Origin: Candidatus Zhuqueibacterota bacterium | Lineage (GTDB): Bacteria; Zhuqueibacterota; Zhuqueibacteria; Residuimicrobiales; Krinioviventaceae | Assembly: GCA_003854995.1 (NCBI GenBank) | Contig: RQOI01000169.1 | Location: forward strand, 1 to 5,794 | Length of the DNA: 5,794 nucleotides | Reading direction: 5' to 3' | Shown here: positions 1 to 5,794 of the stretch, one piece after another | Position numbering within the stretch: position 1 is the first letter of the stretch | How the letters are laid out: each line of letters starts with the position of its first letter | The notes under the pieces: model-generated | Database searches by the model: none | What the model was told of the DNA's origin: nothing | Seen by the model: the letters and a program-made list of their open reading frames with translations, nothing else | Made by a program: the position numbers and the translations under genes

Positions 1-9
1 TATTCATAT

Positions 10-39
10 AAAATAGGAAAAAAAGTGGCACCTTGTCAA
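10..39 (-). promoter_or_regulatory. Possible divergent promoter reading off the left edge
   Basis: On the minus strand a perfect TTGACA (-35) lies at 39 down to 34. A TATTTT hexamer (4 of 6 matches to TATAAT) lies at 15 down to 10, with an 18-bp spacer. It would drive a gene leftward, outside the window, so no target can be seen. The -35 is perfect but the -10 is mediocre in AT-rich sequence where such matches arise by chance. This is a weak call. Confidence 0.22.
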
Positions 40-62
40 TTCATTTACGTTAAATATTGACA
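34..62. repeat. Inverted repeat overlapping the -35 box, candidate operator
   Basis: TGTCAAT at 34-40 and ATTGACA at 56-62 are perfect inverted 7-mers separated by 15 bp; arm centres are 22 bp apart, about two helical turns. Inside lies a second small dyad, ATTTA (43-47) and TAAAT (51-55), centred one base off the outer one. The right arm contains the -35 hexamer of the rightward promoter. The left arm contains a TTGACA on the other strand. It may be an operator for a dimeric regulator, or simply two back-to-back -35 elements. The repeat is seen directly; the role is inferred. Confidence 0.4.
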
Positions 63-85
63 GAGAATGTTGTTATGATTATAAT
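57..85 (+). promoter_or_regulatory. Consensus sigma-70 promoter of the exported-protein gene
   Basis: TTGACA at 57-62 and TATAAT at 80-85 match both sigma-70 consensus hexamers perfectly, with the ideal 17-bp spacer. A TG at 76-77 is one base away from the extended -10 position. The upstream DNA (33-56) is AT-rich, as for a weak UP element. The expected transcript start is near 91-93, leaving a leader of only about 13-15 nt before the ATG at 106. Such a perfect match predicts strong basal transcription unless the overlapping inverted repeat is a repressor site. Confidence 0.85.
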
Positions 86-88
86 TGG

Positions 89-96
89 AAAGGTGA
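89..96 (+). promoter_or_regulatory. Ribosome binding site at the extreme 5' end of the transcript
   Basis: AAAGGTGA lies 9 nt before the ATG at 106 and pairs well with the 16S anti-Shine-Dalgarno sequence. It overlaps the predicted transcript start (91-93), so only about AGGTGA would be in the mRNA. A second site, GAGGA at 108-112, sits 5 nt before the in-frame ATG at 118. That site could serve the alternative start, which would still leave a full signal peptide. Confidence 0.6.
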
Positions 97-105
97 ACCT
101 AATCG

Positions 106-759
106 ATGAGGAAAGTCATGCGACGTAGTAAAATTTACGGATTTTGTCTGGGCTTGCTTCTTTTGTGCAGCATCGCGCCCAGATGCTCTGCGGAGCGGCC
201 AGAAAAAGATGCTGGTATTGCGGCTCAAGTGGAAGAACTGGAGTCGGTTGTCGGCGACGTCGCGCAATCCCTCGCCGCGCAAACAAAAATTGAACCGGTC
301 GATTATAACGATTTGAAAAAGATGCTGCCCACCCAGCTTCGCGGTTTTAAGCAGACAGATGTCAAAGGCGAGCGCACATCCATGCTGGGACTCCGCCTTT
401 CCCAGGCCGAGGCCGAATTTGAGGGAAAGAAGGATGGCCGCATCAAGATGTCCATCATCGATTTTGGCTCGGTGAAGGGCATTGCCGGCAAAGCGATGCT
501 GGCGTGGATGTCCGCCGAAATCGATAATGAATCGGACGACGGTTATGAAAAGACGACCGACTATCGAGGCTACAAGGCGTACGAGAAATATTCCTACGAG
601 GAGCAGGAGGGCAAGTTGTCGGTGATCGTGGAGGAACGATTTCTCGTCAATGTTGAGGGGAGCAATACGGATATGGCGTCGATCAAGCGGGCGATGAGCG
701 GCGTTGATCTGAAAAAGCTGAAGAAATTGAAAAACTTTGGTGTGCCGAAGGAGATCTAG
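106..759 (+). CDS. Exported protein of unknown function with Sec signal peptide
   Basis: I do not recognise a named family or function for this 217-residue protein. Residues 1-29 are a classic signal peptide: basic start (RKVMRRSK), hydrophobic core about 10-24, and a signal peptidase I site after Cys-Ser-Ala (27-29). No cysteine sits in a good lipobox, so a soluble periplasmic or secreted protein is more likely than a lipoprotein. Residues 33-62 look helical. Residues 66-205 form a compact alpha/beta domain starting at YNDLKKMLP, with alternating polar and hydrophobic strands and a distinctive stretch at 144-162 (DDGYEKT, then RGYKAYEKY). The tail is lysine-rich (KKLKKLKN). No catalytic or metal motif is evident. 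From memory, similar uncharacterised proteins containing LP..L.G, ESDDGYE and GYKA..KY occur in several bacterial phyla; this is not checked. The start at 106 has a good Shine-Dalgarno; ATG 118 is a credible alternative. It is monocistronic, under a consensus promoter, and converges on nfo. Confidence 0.85.
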   Translation: MRKVMRRSKIYGFCLGLLLLCSIAPRCSAERPEKDAGIAAQVEELESVVGDVAQSLAAQTKIEPVDYNDLKKMLPTQLRGFKQTDVKGERTSMLGLRLSQAEAEFEGKKDGRIKMSIIDFGSVKGIAGKAMLAWMSAEIDNESDDGYEKTTDYRGYKAYEKYSYEEQEGKLSVIVEERFLVNVEGSNTDMASIKRAMSGVDLKKLKKLKNFGVPKEI

Positions 760-772
760 GCATCAGTCGCCC

Positions 773-798
773 CGCACAGAGGAAAGCCCTCCTGTGCG
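773..798. terminator. Hairpin between convergent genes, possible two-way terminator
   Basis: CGCACAG at 773-779 pairs perfectly with CTGTGCG at 792-798. AGG (780-782) then pairs with CCT (788-790), leaving a bulged C at 791 and a 5-nt loop. This gives about 10 GC-rich base pairs. It occupies most of the 45-bp gap between two stop codons that face each other. Neither side has a T-tract, so it is not a canonical intrinsic terminator; it may slow polymerase or protect 3' ends. Confidence 0.45.
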
Positions 799-804
799 CG
801 GCGC

Positions 805-1647
805 TCAGCCTGCGCATGCTTTCAAGCGCGCGATCTCATCCGACCACATTTCCGGCGCCGGCGTCTCGAGTATGAGGGGGATATCGTCAAAACGCTCGTC
901 CTGCATCATCCATTCGAACGGCGGCCAGCCAATCTCGCCGTCTCCCAGACTGTCATGTCGGTCCACATGGCTGCCGAGCCCTTTTTTTGAATCGTTGAGA
1001 TGCATGCCTCTCAGGCGAGTCCATCCGACAATGTCCTCGAACAGGGCGAACGTCTCGTCAAATCCATCCCTGGTTCGCAGCTCATAGCCGCCGGCGTAGA
1101 TATGCGCTGTATCGAGGCACACGCCCACCCGCGATGGATCGTCGATCTGATCGATGATCGCTCGCAGATGTTCGAATTTGTAGCCGACGTAACTGCCCTG
1201 TCCGGCCGTCGCCTCGATGACAGCGATGACGTTTTTTGTCCGGTCAATCGCCATGTTGATCGACTCGGCGATGATCTGCAGGCATTCATCCTCAGAAATC
1301 TGGCCGAGATGCGCGCCGGGATGGAAATTCAGCAGCTTGAGGCCGAGCTGCTCACAGCGCTGCATTTCATCCAGGAACGATGCACGCGATTTCTCACGCG
1401 CCTCGCGATCCGGGTGACCCAGGTTAATCAGGTAACTGTCATGCGGCAGAATAAATTCGGGAGCATAATTGAATTTCTCGCAATTCTGCTTGAACTGGCT
1501 GAGCGATTCTTCTGTGAGCGGTTTCGCCAGCCACTGACGCTGATTTTTGGTGAACAGCGCAAAGGCTGTCGCGCCGATCGCATGCGCGTTGATCGGCGCA
1601 TTCTCCACACCTCCGGCTGCGCTCACGTGCGCACCTATTCTTTTCAT
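805..1647 (-). CDS. nfo: Deoxyribonuclease IV (endonuclease IV, AP endonuclease)
   Basis: This zinc-dependent TIM-barrel enzyme cleaves the DNA backbone 5' to abasic sites, leaving a 3'-OH for repair synthesis. It also trims blocked 3' ends in cytoplasmic base-excision repair. The 280-residue length fits the family (E. coli 285). The start MKRIGAHVSAAGG is the conserved N-terminus. All nine tri-zinc ligands are present at the same numbers as in E. coli Nfo: H69, H109, E145, D179, H182, H216, D229, H231 and E261. Family signatures are clear: NFHPGAH (107-113), CLDTAHIYAGG (177-187), HLNDSK (216-221), GSHVDRH (225-231) and ILETP (259-263). The gene ends 45 bp from the convergent exported-protein gene. 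It begins 67 bp after the lhr-type helicase stop on the same strand, so the two may be cotranscribed. It has its own strong Shine-Dalgarno, and no convincing separate promoter is visible in the gap. Nothing suggests damage or transfer. Confidence 0.97.
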   Translation of the reverse strand: MKRIGAHVSAAGGVENAPINAHAIGATAFALFTKNQRQWLAKPLTEESLSQFKQNCEKFNYAPEFILPHDSYLINLGHPDREAREKSRASFLDEMQRCEQLGLKLLNFHPGAHLGQISEDECLQIIAESINMAIDRTKNVIAVIEATAGQGSYVGYKFEHLRAIIDQIDDPSRVGVCLDTAHIYAGGYELRTRDGFDETFALFEDIVGWTRLRGMHLNDSKKGLGSHVDRHDSLGDGEIGWPPFEWMMQDERFDDIPLILETPAPEMWSDEIARLKACAG

Positions 1648-1652
1648 TTTGG

Positions 1653-1658
1653 CCTCCC
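1653..1658 (-). promoter_or_regulatory. Ribosome binding site of nfo
   Basis: On the minus strand GGGAGG (1658 down to 1653) sits 5 nt before the ATG at 1647-1645. It supports the chosen start, which also matches the conserved N-terminus of endonuclease IV, and indicates independent translation of nfo on a shared message. Confidence 0.75.
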
Positions 1659-1665
1659 GGAAAGT

Positions 1666-1689
1666 CCATGCAGAACAAGCCTGCCATGG
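1666..1689 (-). other. Small hairpin in the helicase-nfo gap
   Basis: CCATGCAG at 1666-1673 pairs with CTGCCATGG at 1681-1689, with one unpaired base and a 7-nt loop. This gives about 8 base pairs in the leader just upstream of the nfo Shine-Dalgarno. A second AT-only-type dyad, AATGA (1698-1702) with TCATT (1711-1715), abuts the helicase stop codon. Neither has a terminator U-tract. They might adjust mRNA processing or nfo translation, but both are short enough to be chance. Confidence 0.25.
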
Positions 1690-1715
1690 TGATCCTGAAT
1701 GATTTTTAATTCATT

Positions 1716-4700
1716 TCATAAACTTGACGGCCAGAGCACCAGCCTGTCGCCGTCGATTTCGAATCCACGTTCGGTGAAAAGCGATGCCAGCTCATGCTGC
1801 GCAGCAGGCCTGGCATCGATGTGAACCAGCTCGATTTTTTTGCGAGGACGCAACGGTTCGGGCTGTCGCAGCCATCGCTTCAACAGTTCCGGCAAATCTG
1901 CCAGTTTGGGCGCATCGGCGTGCAGGGTGAGAAAAAGGCGCATGCCCCAATTTTCAAGATAGACCAGCGGCTCGCCCTCGCGCAGGAAAACATGATTGGC
2001 AGCGCTGCGCACGGCGGCAATGGCGCCGTCATTCGGCGCCAGTCCCCATTCCAACTGGCCGCCGAACGGCAATGCTGGATCTATTGTGCTGAGGAGACAC
2101 GTCGCACTCGAACTGGCCGGTTGGGCGCTCTGCTGTTCGAGAACCTGCAGCGCCTCATCCGATGCAAATTGAACGCCTGAAAATCCCTGGATGAAATAGC
2201 CGCGCCGGATTTCTCCGCTCCACTCCATTCGTTTCAACACCTGGAAGATGGCATACCACGGCGCGAGCCCCTGCTCATGGCGATAAAGCTCTTTCACCAC
2301 GATGCCATAGCGCTGCAGCAAGAGGCGCGCGTGCGCCTCGATCCTTTTTTCCGGCAGGACCATTTTTCCCATGACCGCAAACGAGGAGGTGAGAAACCAG
2401 CGACCCTGCCGTCCCCGCAGTCGCGACTTGATCGCGTTTCGCAACGCCGGATTCTTGCTCTGGTAGGATGGTGGCCAGGATTGTCTGATCTGTTCATGCC
2501 ACGGCGCAGTCGATTTCGCCGGCGCCGGCTCGTTTTGCAGGATCGCGTAAAACGACGGCAGATGGTCGCAGCTCAGCAATCCACGTCGACAGAGCAGGGT
2601 CAGCGATTCGTCCACCTGAATCGGCGGCAGACCGGCGCCATCGCGGATATCGTGATAGAGACTGGCGCCATTTTCTTTGAGGAACCGGAAAATGACTTGT
2701 GCGTCCGCTCCCAGCGCGACCGCTCTTTCATCCAGCTCTTCTTTTGTCTGAAAAAGATGCTCCTGACCTCTCTGATTGAATCGCACGTAAAATCGCCCGC
2801 CTTCAGCCTTGTCGGCTATCGGCACGATCTCTCCTTCTGCCACCAGATCCGCCAATTGAGCGAGCATGTCCTGCGAATCACCGGACAGGCGATGCGGCAA
2901 GAGATCTCGCTCGAAAAAATACAATGGAAAGATGAGGCCGGCATATTGTCGGATCACCTCCGGCATGGCGGTATGGGGTCTGGCGATGTGATGCCACTGC
3001 ATTTGGAATTTCATAAAGGCGGCGCGATCGGCGGGTTCGTGCGCGCGGCGGCGCGCCGCGATGGCCTGACGATAGAGGAAGGACAAATTATCGCGGTCGC
3101 ACCACTGCTCATCTGCTTCGCCAATGACGAACAGGCCGCGCGCGATCTCTTTGTCCTCCTGCAGCGTCGACAGAACATCGTGCAGCTCCTCAGCTTTGAT
3201 ATTCATCTCAGCCGTCATGTGCGCCAACGTCTGCGGTCCTCGATGTCGCAGATATCGTCGGACCAGCTCTTTTTTGTCGGCAGATGCTTGCAGCGTTCGG
3301 GTGGAGTGACTGATCCAGCCCTCCTCCGTGCGCTGAATACGATTCTGTCTCGCCAGATCGACCAGCCAATCAGCGGGATCGCGCGCGCATCGGGCGGCCA
3401 GATCCTGTCGAGTGATCGGCCCCAGTTTGTCGATGATGTCGTAGCACTCCTCGGCGTCTCTGGCATGCCGATCGGGATGCAGGTGCTGCCAGTGGTCCAG
3501 AGCTTTGGAAATCAGCTCTTTCGAGATGATGGTGGGAATTTCTTTGCGCGCCAGAATGTCCGCCAACAGCTCGCTGCTCACGTCAGCGGCGTGACCGACG
3601 GTGCGAAAGCGATCATAGTCGTACATCTGCTCGGACAGAAAGCGGAACAGCAATCCTGCGGTCATTGGTGATGGCGACGAGGTGCGGACGTGATGAATTC
3701 GAGTTTCCCCGGAACCGATTTCGTCGAGGACGATTTTGAGCGAATCGATATCGAACAGATCTTCAAGACATTCGCGATAGGTTTCCACCACTATGGGAAA
3801 ATCGGGCATTTCTCGCACCGCCTGCAGCAGATCAGCGGCGCGCAGCCGCTGCAGCCACAGAGGGATCCTCCTGTCGGCTCTGGAGCGCGCCAGGAGCAGC
3901 GCGCGCGTGGCATTGTGGCGGAATGCCACGATGAACATGGGCGTGTTCGCGATCGTCTCGATCAACAGCTTTTTGATCGTCGAAAAGGGCAAGTTCAGCA
4001 ACCTGTCGAGCTCGGTCGCTTCGACATCGGGGAGGCGAAAGAGCATGCCGTCATTATCATGCGAGAATTGCACCTGTGCTCCGAATCGATGCTCCATGGC
4101 TGATGCCAGCGCTGTGGCCCAGGCGCCGACGACGCGCCCGCCGAACGGCGCATGCACGACCACCTGCGGCTCCCCGACCGCATCTTGAAAGTATTCGACG
4201 ACAATATCATGGTCAGTCGGAATCTGGCCGGTGTGCCGCTGCTGGCGCAGCAGTAAAGATCGCAGGGCGGCGAGGGTGCTTTCATCCGCATGGATATCAT
4301 GGCTCGACAGATGTTCGTTTTCGACAATTTTTTTGCGGAATGCACCGATTTTGCGACTGGTCATGAAATCGCGAAAAGCCGGCTCGCCCTTCCAAAAGGG
4401 CTCTTTCGCTTTTGCAGCGCCTCGTGGTGTGACCAAGATGCGATCGGACGTGATCTCGTTGATGCGCCATTCGTTATTGCCAAGAAAAAAGATGTCGCCC
4501 ACCTTGGACTCGTAGACAAATTCTTCTTCCACCTCGCCCAGACGACTGTTCGCGCCTTCGAGATAGACGCCATAGTGGGCGCGATCCGCAATGACGCCGC
4601 CGCTCATCACCGCGAGCAGGCGAGAGCCGCGCCGCGTGATCAGCCTGTCATTGACGCGATCCCAGGTCAGGCGCGGCTGCAAGGCTCGCAGCTCACTATC

Positions 4701-5794
4701 ACCGGCTCGCGACAGCATGGTCACGACAGTGTTGAAGGCGATCTCGGACAGAGAGCGATAACAGTAGCTGTTGCGGACGAGATGATAGAGATCGAGCCGA
4801 AGCCAGTCGCGCATGGAGACCTCGGCGACGATCTGCTGCGCCAGCACATCGAGCGCGTTTTCCGGGATGGACGTCTCTTCGATGTCGCGTCCCAGGATGG
4901 CTTGTGTGATGGCGACGCAATCATCGACATCCGCCTGAAAGAGCGGCATGATGCGGCCCACGCTCGTCGAGGTCAGGAGATGGCCGCTGCGGCCGATTCG
5001 CTGCAGCCCGGCGCTGACGCTGCCAGGCGACTGCAGCTGTACGACGAGATCGATGCTGCCGATATCGATGCCGAGTTCCAGCGATGCCGTGGCGATGACG
5101 GCCGGTATGGCGCCTGCTTTGAGTCGGGCTTCGATGTCATAGCGCATCTCGCGCGACAGGCTGCCGTGATGCGCCAGCGCCAGCACAGCAGCGGGATTTT
5201 TCGTCCTTTCGCGGTGCAGTTCATTCAGCTGGCGGGCGGTTTTTTCCGCCTGCGCCCGCATATTGACAAAGACGAGCGTGTTTTTGTGCGCGGTGATCAA
5301 GTCATAGCACTTGACGATGACCAGCGGCCATACGGACGCATCCGGCACATCGTTCCACGTTTCGACCGGTGAAATGACCTGGAGATCAATGTCCTTGCGT
5401 TGCCCGGCGTCGACGATGGCGACGGGGCGCCTGGCATGTTTTGCTGATGCGGGATCATAGGACTGTCCGCCGAGAAAATGCGCGATTCGCCCCAGCGGTT
5501 TTTGTGTGGCGGACAACCCAATGCGGACCGGCTCTCCTTGGACGAGCGCCAGCAGACGTTCGAGGGACAAGCTCAGATGCAGACCGCGTTTGTTGTTGCT
5601 CAGCGCATGGATTTCATCGAGGATGATATATCGCAGATGGCGAAAGATCAGTCTCCCCTTCTCCGATGTTAGCAGCAGATAGAGTGACTCGGGTGTGGTG
5701 ATCAGGATGTGCGGCGGTTTTTTCACCATGGATTGCCGGACATGTGAAGGCGTGTCACCGGTGCGCACAGCGGTGCGGATGTGCGGTGGATCGA
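1716..5794 (-). CDS. lhr: Full-length-type Lhr superfamily 2 DNA helicase, 5' end beyond the window
   Basis: Lhr is an ATP-driven 3'-to-5' single-strand DNA translocase/helicase of DNA repair. Numbering residues from the Val codon at 5766-5768, visible motifs are RTGDTP (2-7, Ib), TTPESL (24-29), DEIH (51-54, II), SAT (86-88, III), TLVFVNM (164-170, IV), AHHGS (199-203), ATASLELGIDIG (226-237, V) and QRIGRSGH (256-263, VI). A winged-helix and the Lhr-specific beta/helical domain follow to about 720. A long C-terminal part (about 765-1350) has tandem winged-helix-like segments, GRQGRWF (1119-1125), LLQRYGIV (1150-1157) and RRGYFIQG with VQFA (1188-1202), typical of full-length rather than Lhr-Core proteins. 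The frame stays open to the right edge, reading PPHIRTA before motif Ib, so GTG 5768 is not the start. Roughly 110-130 residues with Walker A are missing. Estimated full length is near 1,480 (E. coli 1,538). No frameshift is seen. nfo follows after 67 bp. Confidence 0.95.
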   Translation of the reverse strand, partial: DPPHIRTAVRTGDTPSHVRQSMVKKPPHILITTPESLYLLLTSEKGRLIFRHLRYIILDEIHALSNNKRGLHLSLSLERLLALVQGEPVRIGLSATQKPLGRIAHFLGGQSYDPASAKHARRPVAIVDAGQRKDIDLQVISPVETWNDVPDASVWPLVIVKCYDLITAHKNTLVFVNMRAQAEKTARQLNELHRERTKNPAAVLALAHHGSLSREMRYDIEARLKAGAIPAVIATASLELGIDIGSIDLVVQLQSPGSVSAGLQRIGRSGHLLTSTSVGRIMPLFQADVDDCVAITQAILGRDIEETSIPENALDVLAQQIVAEVSMRDWLRLDLYHLVRNSYCYRSLSEIAFNTVVTMLSRAGDSELRALQPRLTWDRVNDRLITRRGSRLLAVMSGGVIADRAHYGVYLEGANSRLGEVEEEFVYESKVGDIFFLGNNEWRINEITSDRILVTPRGAAKAKEPFWKGEPAFRDFMTSRKIGAFRKKIVENEHLSSHDIHADESTLAALRSLLLRQQRHTGQIPTDHDIVVEYFQDAVGEPQVVVHAPFGGRVVGAWATALASAMEHRFGAQVQFSHDNDGMLFRLPDVEATELDRLLNLPFSTIKKLLIETIANTPMFIVAFRHNATRALLLARSRADRRIPLWLQRLRAADLLQAVREMPDFPIVVETYRECLEDLFDIDSLKIVLDEIGSGETRIHHVRTSSPSPMTAGLLFRFLSEQMYDYDRFRTVGHAADVSSELLADILARKEIPTIISKELISKALDHWQHLHPDRHARDAEECYDIIDKLGPITRQDLAARCARDPADWLVDLARQNRIQRTEEGWISHSTRTLQASADKKELVRRYLRHRGPQTLAHMTAEMNIKAEELHDVLSTLQEDKEIARGLFVIGEADEQWCDRDNLSFLYRQAIAARRRAHEPADRAAFMKFQMQWHHIARPHTAMPEVIRQYAGLIFPLYFFERDLLPHRLSGDSQDMLAQLADLVAEGEIVPIADKAEGGRFYVRFNQRGQEHLFQTKEELDERAVALGADAQVIFRFLKENGASLYHDIRDGAGLPPIQVDESLTLLCRRGLLSCDHLPSFYAILQNEPAPAKSTAPWHEQIRQSWPPSYQSKNPALRNAIKSRLRGRQGRWFLTSSFAVMGKMVLPEKRIEAHARLLLQRYGIVVKELYRHEQGLAPWYAIFQVLKRMEWSGEIRRGYFIQGFSGVQFASDEALQVLEQQSAQPASSSATCLLSTIDPALPFGGQLEWGLAPNDGAIAAVRSAANHVFLREGEPLVYLENWGMRLFLTLHADAPKLADLPELLKRWLRQPEPLRPRKKIELVHIDARPAAQHELASLFTERGFEIDGDRLVLWPSSL

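Noticed and set aside
106..195. Tat or lipoprotein export signal in the exported protein
   Set aside because: The Arg-Arg at residues 6-7 lacks the rest of the Tat consensus, and none of Cys14, Cys21 or Cys27 has a proper lipobox before it. Sec with signal peptidase I fits better.
1439..1687. Minus-strand frame starting at ATG 1687 in the helicase-nfo gap
   Set aside because: It overlaps the start of nfo in another frame, has an Arg/Cys-rich shadow-like translation, and no strong Shine-Dalgarno.
1000..1692. Plus-strand open frame (230 codons) antisense to nfo
   Set aside because: The opposite strand encodes endonuclease IV with every metal ligand intact, so this frame is a shadow.
3048..3059. 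12-bp perfect GC palindrome
   Set aside because: It falls inside the helicase coding sequence over an Ala/Arg-rich stretch (AIAARRRAH) where GC-rich arginine and alanine codons produce palindromes by composition alone.
2277..3671. Long plus-strand open frame (464 codons) antisense to the helicase
   Set aside because: It lies entirely opposite a frame with unmistakable Lhr motifs. Its translation has low-complexity, Gln/Arg-rich composition with no recognisable domain, and long antisense shadows are common in GC-rich genes.
4290..5372. Plus-strand open frame (360 codons) antisense to the helicase core
   Set aside because: It is opposite conserved helicase motifs V and VI. The Asp/Arg/Ala-rich translation mirrors the codon bias of the true gene, and no domain is recognisable.
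5766..5768. GTG as the helicase start codon
   Set aside because: The frame continues upstream to the window edge and reads PPHIRTA before RTGDTP, as in Lhr proteins, so this codon is an internal valine and the gene is 5'-partial.
1..5794. CRISPR arrays, tRNA/rRNA genes, insertion sequences, toxin-antitoxin pairs
   Set aside because: I looked on both strands and saw no regularly spaced repeats, cloverleaf-like sequences, transposase motifs or paired small genes; almost all bases are accounted for by the three genes.

Overview
The window holds two complete protein genes and most of a third, arranged as one rightward gene converging on a leftward pair. No RNA genes, insertion sequences, CRISPR arrays or prophage genes are visible, and no stretch longer than about 105 bases lacks a gene. 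The sequence suggests a mesophilic-type bacterium with standard sigma-70 signals (a perfect TTGACA-17-TATAAT promoter) and ordinary Shine-Dalgarno sites. Coding DNA is moderately GC-rich and the upstream region is AT-rich. The exported protein and the full-length Lhr fit a Gram-negative lineage, perhaps an uncultured or FCB/Acidobacteria-like group, but the phylum cannot be fixed from this sequence alone.

Left part (1-759): an AT-rich control region, then a 217-residue protein with a Sec signal peptide that I do not recognise as a named family. Its promoter matches both consensus hexamers with the ideal spacer. The -35 box is one arm of an inverted repeat whose other arm is a second perfect TTGACA on the opposite strand. 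The predicted transcript start lies only about 13-15 nt before the start codon.

Middle (760-804): a 45-bp convergent gap that is mostly a GC-rich hairpin, a candidate two-way terminator without U-tracts.

Right part (805-5794, minus strand): a long Lhr-type superfamily 2 helicase is followed after 67 bp by nfo, encoding deoxyribonuclease IV (endonuclease IV). The helicase gene runs off the right edge, so the Walker A region is not in the window, but it carries the long C-terminal extension of full-length Lhr. Endonuclease IV has all nine expected metal ligands at the same residue numbers as in E. coli. E. coli Lhr has been reported to be a uracil-DNA glycosylase as well as a translocase. A helicase/glycosylase beside an AP endonuclease therefore reads as a plausible two-step base-excision repair unit: one enzyme makes the abasic site and the other cuts it. 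That coupling is inference from gene order and family knowledge.

I did not find convincing evidence of a wholly new multi-gene system. The items most worth a second look are the lhr-nfo pairing, the strongly promoted unknown exported protein, and the back-to-back promoter architecture at the left edge.
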